Below, piece by piece: positions 56,356-64,000 of a stretch of 64,000 bases of DNA. Under the pieces are notes generated by a model. It made no database searches, had not been told where the DNA came from, and worked only from the letters and a program-made list of their open reading frames with translations. The translations under genes were made by a program, and so were the position numbers. Source of the stretch: Strongylocentrotus droebachiensis (lineage: Eukaryota; Echinodermata; Echinoidea; Camarodonta; Strongylocentrotidae); the NCBI GenBank assembly GCA_035222895.1, contig JAVYIG010002378.1:124001-188000 (forward strand). Direction: 5' to 3'. The first letter of the stretch is position 1. Every line of letters starts with the position of its first letter.

Positions 56356-57713
56356 TATTTTTATTTCTTCCCGTTTTTTGTGCCCCGGATAACTCAAGTT
56401 TGGTTTAGTTAATTTCAATAAATTTCGGCACAATTATAGGTCATTGTCATGAGACATGACATGAACATTTTCAAGGTCATTAGTTTATCGTGACGTCATC
56501 CATGCGCCATTTTGTGAAATCACGTTTTCCATCATATCTTCATGATGCATACTCAAAGTTCATTCATATTCATATCACATATACTTCAGGTCAAGGGTCA
56601 ACAGGTCATGTCATCAAAGGTCACATAAAGGTCATGACGCGCGCGTATGTGCGCGTCAAAATTTAAAATTGCTCAAAATCACTAAACTATTAAACGAGAG
56701 TACGAATCAGGTCATTTTAAGCATTTCAAAATTGTCCGTCCGTAAGTGTCCCCGCGCGCGGTGTGCGCGCTCACAGCGCGCGGAAAAGGTCAAATTCAAA
56801 ATGTTTACATGATTTGGATTCCTCTTAACATAATTGACAATTTACATTAATTTCAGTCACTCTTCATATTTCATAAGGCCGTGAGCGTGCGTCAAAGTTC
56901 AAAATCCGCGCGTACTGCTATGGGCAATATAATGCAAATTTGATCAAAAACATGCCATTTTAAAAATCGAAATAGCTCTTCAGATAGTCCATTGACCCCC
57001 AATTTTTATATCATGGTTGGAAAAAGCAAGAGTTGGAGATATGATTTCATACCACCCTGACTCGTACAAAGTGAAACAAAGTCATCATATTGGCATCTAA
57101 ACTCAAACAAATGTATTTTGTTGATGACGTCATTTTTGTCTTTGTTTAATTGAGATTATCTCACTTATCGGTGATCAATCTTCTCCCACATTTTGATATA
57201 TTGTAGCTGAGATAATTCTCTATCAGAAATATGTTATTTATTTTTCATTTAGATGACGTCATCATAGTTAAATATTCGATTAAAGGCGACAATGCATAAT
57301 TTGTCATATTTGCGTGTTATGTCTATGGGAGGTCACTTTTTTTCAAAACATGAATCTGCATGACATTGTGTTTTGACCAGTATCTCGGTTTTTATTCAAC
57401 AGTTTTCTCCCAAATGTTAGTATGTTGTCGCTGAGACTATATGTTATCTAGATCACCCCTCATTTTTCCGATAAGATGTCAGAATCACGCTCATGATCAT
57501 GATCATCATCATTATCATAATGATGATAATCATCCTCATCAACATCATCATGATCATGATCATCATAATCATTACCATCCAGATCATCATCATCATAATC
57601 ATCAATGTTTACATGTAACTTCCCCCTTTTTCAATATAGTAAATATTATAATCTATTATAAGACTTGAAGACAGACCACCTTATTCGTCTTCGTGACGAA
57701 TTAAATTTCTAGT
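56265..57713 (+). mobile_element. Family A unit 6 (complete)
   Basis: It is preceded by 12 bp of TAT repeat (56253-56264) and then has a full left hairpin and a long (TTA)n. CpG block variant a, 3' part type II. The right end is at 57709-57713. Confidence 0.75.
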
Positions 57714-59063
57714 TATTATTTATTTTTATTTCTCCCCGTTTTTTGTTCCTAGGATAACTCAAGTTTGGTTTAGTCAATTTAATTCAATTTTAGCACAGTC
57801 ATAGGTCATTATCATGACACGTGACAGGAACATTTTCAAGGTCATCATGTCATCGTGACGTCATCCAGGCGCCATTTTGTGAAATCACATTATCCATCAT
57901 ATCTTCATGATGCATCAGCAAAGGTCATTCGTATTCATATCACATGTACTTTAGGTCAAGGGTCAACAGGTCATGTCATCAAAGGTCACATAAAGGTCAT
58001 GACGCGCGCGTATGTGCGCGTCAAAATTTAAAATTGCTCAAAATCACTAAACTATTAAACGAGAGTACGAATCAGGTCATTTTAAGCATTTCAAAATTTT
58101 CCGTCCGTAAGTGTCCCCGCGCGCGGTGTGCGCGCTCACAGCGCGCAAAAAAGATCAAATTCAAAATGTTTACATGATTTAGATTCCTCTTAACGTAATT
58201 AACAATTTACATTAATTTCAGTCACTCTTCATATTTCATAAGGCCGTGAGCGTGCGTCAAAGTTCAAAATCCGCGCGTACTGCTATGGGCGATATAATGC
58301 AAATTTGATCAAAAACATGCCATTTTAAAAATCGAAATAGCTCTTAAGATAGTCCATCGACCCCCAATTTTTATATCATGGTTGGAAAAAGCATGATTTG
58401 TAGATATGATTTCATACCACCCTGACTCGTACAAAGTGAAACAAAGTCATCATATTGGCATCTAAACTCAAACAAATGTTTTTTGTTGATGACGTCATTT
58501 TTGTCTTTGTTTAATTGAGATTATCTCACTTATCAGTGATCAATTTTCTCCCAGAATTTAATATGTTGTAGCTGAGATAATTCTCTATCAAAAATATACC
58601 ATTCATTTTTCATTTTGATGACGTCAACATAGTTAAATATTCCATTAAAGGCGACAATGCATAATTTGTCATATTTGCGTGTTATGTCTATGGGAGGTCA
58701 CTTTTTTCAAAACATGAATCTGCATGACAAGGTGTTTTGACCAGTATCTCGGTTGTTATTCAACAGTTTTCTCCCAAATTTTAGTATGTTGTAGCTGAGA
58801 CTATTTGCTATTTAAATATTTCCTTATTTTTTCAATCAGATGTCAGGATCATGCTTGTGCTCATCATCATCATTAACATTATCGTTTTTATCATCATATA
58901 ACATTATCATTATCATCATCATCACCTTTACTATCATGATCATCATCATGGTCATCATGATCATCATTGTTTACATGTCTATATAACTTCTCCCATTCTC
59001 AATTCTATCATAAGACTTAGACAGACCACCTTATTCGTCTTCGTGACGAATTAAATTTCTAGT
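57714..59063 (+). mobile_element. Family A unit 7 (left hairpin missing)
   Basis: It begins in a short TTA repeat just after unit 6. CpG block variant a, 3' part type I. The right end is intact. Confidence 0.75.
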
Positions 59064-60435
59064 TTATTATTTATTTTTATTTCTTCCCGTTTTTTGTGCC
59101 CAGGATAACTTCAAGTTTGGTTTAGTCAATTTGATTCAATTTTGGCACAGTCATAGGTCATTGTCATGACACGTGTCTAGAACATTTTCAAGGTCATCAA
59201 GTTATCGTGACGTCATCCAGGCGCCATTTTGTGAAATCACATTATCCATCATATCTTCATGATGCATCAGCAAAGGTCATTCATATTCATATCACATATA
59301 CTTCAGGTCAAGGGTCAACAGGTCATGTCATCAAAGGTCACATGAAGGTCATGACGCGCGCGTATGTGCGCGTCAAAATTTAAAATTGCTCAAAATCACT
59401 AAACTATTAAACGAGAGTACGAATCAGGTCATTTTAAGCATTTCAAAAATTTCCGTCCGTTCATGTCCCCGCGCGCGGTGTGCGCGCTCACAGCGCGCGG
59501 AAAAGGTCAAATTCAAAATGTTTACATGATTTGGATTCCTCTTAACGTAATTGACAATTTACATTAATTTCAGTCACTCTTCATATTTCATAAGGCCGTG
59601 AGCGTGCGTCAAAGTTCAAAATCCGCGCGTACTGCTATGGGCAATATAATGCAAATTTGATCAAAAACATGCCATTTTAAAAATCGAAATAGCTCTTCAG
59701 ATAGTCCGTCGACCCCCAATTTTTATATCATGGTTGGAAAGAGCATGAGTTGGAGATATGATTTCATACCACCTTGACTGGTACAAAGTGAAACAAAATC
59801 TTCATATTTGCATCTAAACTAAAGAAAATGTATTTTGTTGATGACGTCATTTTTGTCTTTGTTTAATTGAGATTATCTCGCTTATCAGTGATCGATTTTC
59901 TCTCAGATTTCGATATAATGTAGCCAAGCTAATTCTCTACCAGAAATATGTCATTTATTTTTCATTTAGATGACGTCATCATAGTAAAATATTCGATTAA
60001 AGGCGACAATGCATAATTTGTCATATTTGCGTGTTATGTCTATGGGAGGTCACTTATTTCAAAACATGAATCTGCATGACAATGTGTTTTGACCAGTATC
60101 TCGGTTGTTATTCAACAGTTTTCTCCTAAATTTTAGTATGTTGTCGCTGAGACTATATGTTATCTAAATCACCTCTCATTTTTCCGATAAGATGTCAGAA
60201 TCACGCTCATGATCATGATCATCGTCATTATCATAATGATGATAATCATCCTCATCAACATCATCATGATCATCATCATCATAATCATTACTATCAAGAT
60301 CATCATCATCATAATCATCATTGTTTACATGTCTATATAACTTCTCCCTTTTTCAATATAGTAAATAATATAATCTATTAAAAGACTTGAAGACAGACCA
60401 CCTTATTCGTCTTCGTGACGAATTAAATTTCTAGT
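59064..60435 (+). mobile_element. Family A unit 8 (left hairpin missing), last of the five-unit block
   Basis: It begins in a TTA repeat after unit 7 and ends in CTAGT at 60431-60435, followed by the resumed host element. CpG block variant a, 3' part type II. Confidence 0.75.
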
Positions 60436-61695
60436 TTATATTTATCATGATTAGGGTCAATGTTCGTCCGGTCAGTTTCAGGTCAGAAAACGCGCGCGCA
60501 TGCGTACGTCCGCGCGTTAGCGCGCGTGCAAAAAATAAAAATGCTTTAAATCATCTCAAATTAATTTTGCATACGTTTTAGGCCATTTTAAGCATTTTGC
60601 AAAAAAACGCGCACACGCGCATGGGCGCGCGTTTTCGCGTGTCCTGGCATTTGGCAACATGAAATCGCCAATTTTTTTCCGTCATCATATCTGACACATT
60701 CTTTCAAGCATTTTGATACATTGTTCACCTTTTTCTGCCCATTAATAACGGAATGAGCGTCCGTTTAAGATAATGTCCGTGCGTGCGAGCTCTTGTAATA
60801 CATAGCATATATGGGCAAAAACATCCCATTTTAAAAATCGAAATAGCTCTTCAGATAGTCCATTGACCCCCAATTTTTATATCATGGTTGGAAAAAGCAT
60901 GAGTTGGACATATGATTTTATACCACCCTGACTCGTACAAAGTGAAACAAAGTCTTAATATTGGCATCTAAACTCCAAAAAATGTATTTTGTTGATGACG
61001 TCATTTTTGTCTTTGTTTAATTGAGATTATCTCACGTATCGGTGATCGATTTTCACCCAGATTTTAATATGTTGTAGCTGAGATAATTTTCTATCAGAAA
61101 TTTGTCATATATTATCATTTAGATGACGTCATCATAGTATAATATTCGATTAAAGGCGGCAATGCATAATTTGTCATATTTGCGTGTTATGTCTATAGGA
61201 GCTCACTTTTTTCAAAACATGAATCTGCATGACAATGTGTTTTGACCAGTGTCTCGGTTGTTATTCAAAACATTTTTCAACCAAATCTTAATATGTTGTA
61301 GCTGAGACTATATGCTATCTAAATATTTCCTCATTTTTTCAATCAGATGTCAGGATCATGCTCATACTCATCATCGTCATCATCATCATCAATATCATCA
61401 TCATCGTCATCATCATCATCAATGTCACCATCATCATCATCATCATGGTCTCAAGATGATAATCATCAACATCATCATGATCATGATCATTATCATCATC
61501 ATCATTAACATTATCGTTTTTGTCATCATATAACATGATCATTATCATCATCATCACCTTTACTATCATGATCATCACCATGTTCATCATGATAATCATT
61601 GTTTACATGTCTATATAACTTCTCCCATCCTCAAATCTATCATAAGACTTAGACAGACCACCTTATTCGTCTTCGTGACGAATTAAATTTCTAGT
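60436..61695 (+). mobile_element. Interrupted family B host element (part 3), with family A 3' half
   Basis: The first ~390 bp (60436-60825) are the inverse of the minus-strand family B copies (ACGCGCGCGCATGCG, GAGCTCTTGTAATACATAGC). From about 60826 the text switches to family A (AAATCGAAATAGCTCTTCAG onward) and ends with the family A right hairpin and CTAGT. This is a B/A chimera, or an intermediate subfamily. It also has the longest (TCATCA)n in the window (61370-61510). Confidence 0.75.
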
Positions 61696-61756
61696 TAGGT
61701 GGTCTGTTATCAACAGACCACCTATTGATTTCGTCAGAATTTTCTTTATTTATTAT
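61696..61756 (+). mobile_element. Left end of family A unit 11 (part 1)
   Basis: A full left hairpin followed by TTTCTTTATTTAT, interrupted by unit 10. The text resumes at 63175 with TATTCTTTATTTTTATTTC. Confidence 0.7.
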
Positions 61757-63174
61757 TAGGTGGTCTGTTATCAACAGACCACCTATTGATTTCGTCAGAA
61801 TTTTCTTTATTATTATTATTATTATTTATTTTTATTTCTTCCCGTTTTTTGTGCCCCGGATAACTCAAGTTTGGTTTAGTTAATTTCAATAAATTTCGGC
61901 ACAATTATAGTTCATTGTCATGAGACATGACATGAACATTTTCAAGATCATTAGGTTATCGTGACGTCATCCATGCGCCATTTTGTGAAATCACGTTTTC
62001 CATCATATCTTCATGATGCATACTCAAAGTTCATTCATATTTATATCACATATACTTCAGGTCAAGGGTCAACAGGTCATGTCATCAAAGGTCACATAAA
62101 GGTCATGACGCGCGCGTATGTGCGCGTCAAAATTTATAATTGCTCAAAATCACTAAACTATTAAACGAGAGTACGAATCAGGTCATTTTAAGCATTTCTA
62201 AATTTTCCGTCCGTAAGTGTCCCCGCGCGCGGTGTGCGCGCTCACAGCGCGCGGAAAAGGTCAAATTCAAAATGTTTACATGATTTGGATTCCTCTTAAC
62301 GTAATTGACAATTTACATTAATTTCAGTCACTCTTCATATTTCATAAGGCCGTGAGCGTGCGTCAAAGTTCAAAATCCGCGCGTACTGCTATGGGCAATA
62401 TAATGGAAATTTGATCAAAAACATGCAATTTTAAAAATCGAAATAGCTCTTCAGATAGTCCGTCGAACCCCAATTTTTATATCATGGTTGAAAAGAGCAT
62501 GAGTTGGAGATATGATTTCATACCACCCTGACTCGTACAAAGTGAAACAAAGTCATCATATTGGCATCTAAACTCAAACAAATGTATTTTGTTGATGACG
62601 TCATTTTTGTCTTTGTTTAATTTAGATTATCTCACTTATCGGTGATCAATCTTCTCCCAGATTTTAATATGTTGTAGCTGTGATAATTTTCTATCAGAAA
62701 TATGTTATTTATTTTTCATTTAGATGACGTCATCATAGTAAAATATTCGATTAAAGGCGACAATGCATAATGTGTCATATTTGCGTGTTATGTCTATGGG
62801 AGGTCACTTTTTTCAAAACATGAATCTGCATGACAATGTGTTTTGACCAGTATCTCGGTTATTATTCAACAGTTTTCTCCCAAATTTTAGTATGTTGTCG
62901 CTGAGACTATATGTTATCTAAATCACCCCTCATTTTTCCGATAAGATGTCAAAATCACGCTCATGATCATGATCATCATCATCATCATGATCATCAACAT
63001 CATCATGATCATCATCATCATAATCATTACTATCAAGATCATCATCATCATAATCATCATTGTTTACATGTCTATATAACTTCTCCCTTTTTCATTATAG
63101 TAAATATTATAATCTATTATAAGACTTGAAGACAGACCACCTTATTCGTCTTCGTGACGAATTAAATTTCTAGT
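61757..63174 (+). mobile_element. Family A unit 10 (complete), inserted in unit 11
   Basis: Both ends are intact. CpG block variant a, 3' part type II. It shares the TTTGTGCCCCGGATAACTCA opening and GAGACATGACATGAAC with unit 6, suggesting these two are closest relatives. Confidence 0.75.
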
Positions 63175-64000
63175 TATTCTTTATTTTTATTTCTTCCTGT
63201 TTTTTGTGCCCCGGATAACTCAAGTTTGGTTTAGTTAATTTCATTAAATTTTGGCACATTCATAGGTCATTGTCATGAGACGTGACATGAACATTTTCAA
63301 GGTCATCAAATCATCGTGACGTCATCCAGGCGCCATTTTGTGAAATCACGTTATCCATCATATCTTCATGATGCATCAGCAAAGGTTGTTCATATTCATA
63401 TCACATATACTTTAGGTCAAGGGTCAACAGGTCATGTCATCAAAGGTCACATAAAGGTCATGACGCGCGCGTACGTGTGCGTCAAAATTTTAAAAAGCTC
63501 AAAATCACTTAACTATTAAACGAGAGTACGAATCAGGTCATTTTAAGCATTTCAAAATTTTCCGTCCGTAAATGTCCCCGCGCGCGGTGTGCGCGCTCAC
63601 AGCGCGCGGAAAAGGTCAAATTCAAAATGTTTACATGATTTGGATTCCTCTTAACGTAATTGACAATTTACATTAATTTCAGTCACTCTTCATATTTCAT
63701 AAGGCCGTGAGCGTGCGTCAAAGTTCAAAATCCGCGCGTACTGCTATGGGCAATATAATGCAAATTTGATCAAAAACATGCCATTTTAAAAATCGAAATA
63801 GCTCTTCAGATAGTCCATTGACCCCCAATTTTTATATCATGGTTGGAAAGAGCATGAGTTGGAGATATGATTTCATACCACCCTGACTCGTACAAAGTGA
63901 AACAGAATCTTCATATTTGCATCTAAACTAAAGAAAATGTATTTTGTTGATGACGTCATTTTTGTCTTTGTTTAATTGAGATTATCTCGCTTATCAGTAA
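63175..64000 (+). mobile_element. Family A unit 11 (part 2, runs off the window)
   Basis: Continuation of 61696-61756. The CpG region starts as variant b (ACGTGTGCGTC at about 63474) and becomes variant a by 63580 (GGTGTGCGCGCTCACAGC), so a switch lies between them. Confidence 0.75.

Noticed and set aside
48832-64000. CRISPR-like or satellite array
   Set aside because: The units are 1.35-1.45 kb with defined transposon ends and nested insertions, which neither a CRISPR array nor a simple satellite would show.

Overview
The window is animal nuclear DNA. It is AT-rich, with long introns bounded by GT-AG sites and dense non-coding mobile elements. It carries the 3' part of one gene on the plus strand, followed by about 38 kb with no convincing host gene. 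Several SINE and MITE types are of the kind common in marine invertebrate deuterostomes, so an echinoderm or a relative is my best guess. The species is inferred, not shown.

Region 1 (about 587-25567): the C-terminal 1,061 residues of an FHOD-type diaphanous-related formin, in 15 exons whose splice phases all fit. In order they encode a Ser/Arg-rich linker, a Lys/Glu-rich linker, the FHOD-specific acidic stretch ([12 protein letters not shown]), a four-run proline FH1 domain, a whole FH2 domain and a C-terminal DAD with the ROCK-target motif NRKSLRRTLKSG. The N-terminal GBD/FH3 part lies upstream of the window. The introns hold minisatellites, SINEs, MITEs, a large foldback element with terminal hairpins inside an older tandem duplication, and a duplicated exon-end/splice-donor block.

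Region 2 (about 25.6-31.5 kb): the probable 3' UTR, then non-coding DNA with short perfect palindromes.

Region 3 (about 31.5-48.8 kb): a transposon-dense stretch. It holds two minus-strand copies of a rolling-circle-like element (family B), a 400-bp element carrying a decayed C2H2 zinc-finger fragment, two TTAA-flanked elements (one with a SWIM-like peptide), a pair of 1-kb inverted repeats, a tRNA-derived SINE, a LINE reverse-transcriptase fragment, and two minisatellites.

Region 4 (48832-64000): a nested and tandem cluster of about eleven copies of a non-autonomous element of about 1.4 kb (family A). Its left end is a hairpin beginning TAGGTGGTCTGT. Its right end is ACAGACCACCT, then a hairpin, then CTAGT. 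It sits between T residues without an obvious target duplication. These features fit Helentron/Helitron2-type non-autonomous elements. One family-B copy can be followed through two insertions (1.4 kb and 7.0 kb), which gives the order of events. The 7.0-kb insertion is a five-unit tandem block inside a single target site. Every unit carries three TGACGTCA (CRE) sites and a packed run of nuclear-receptor half-sites. This cluster is the most unusual thing in the window.
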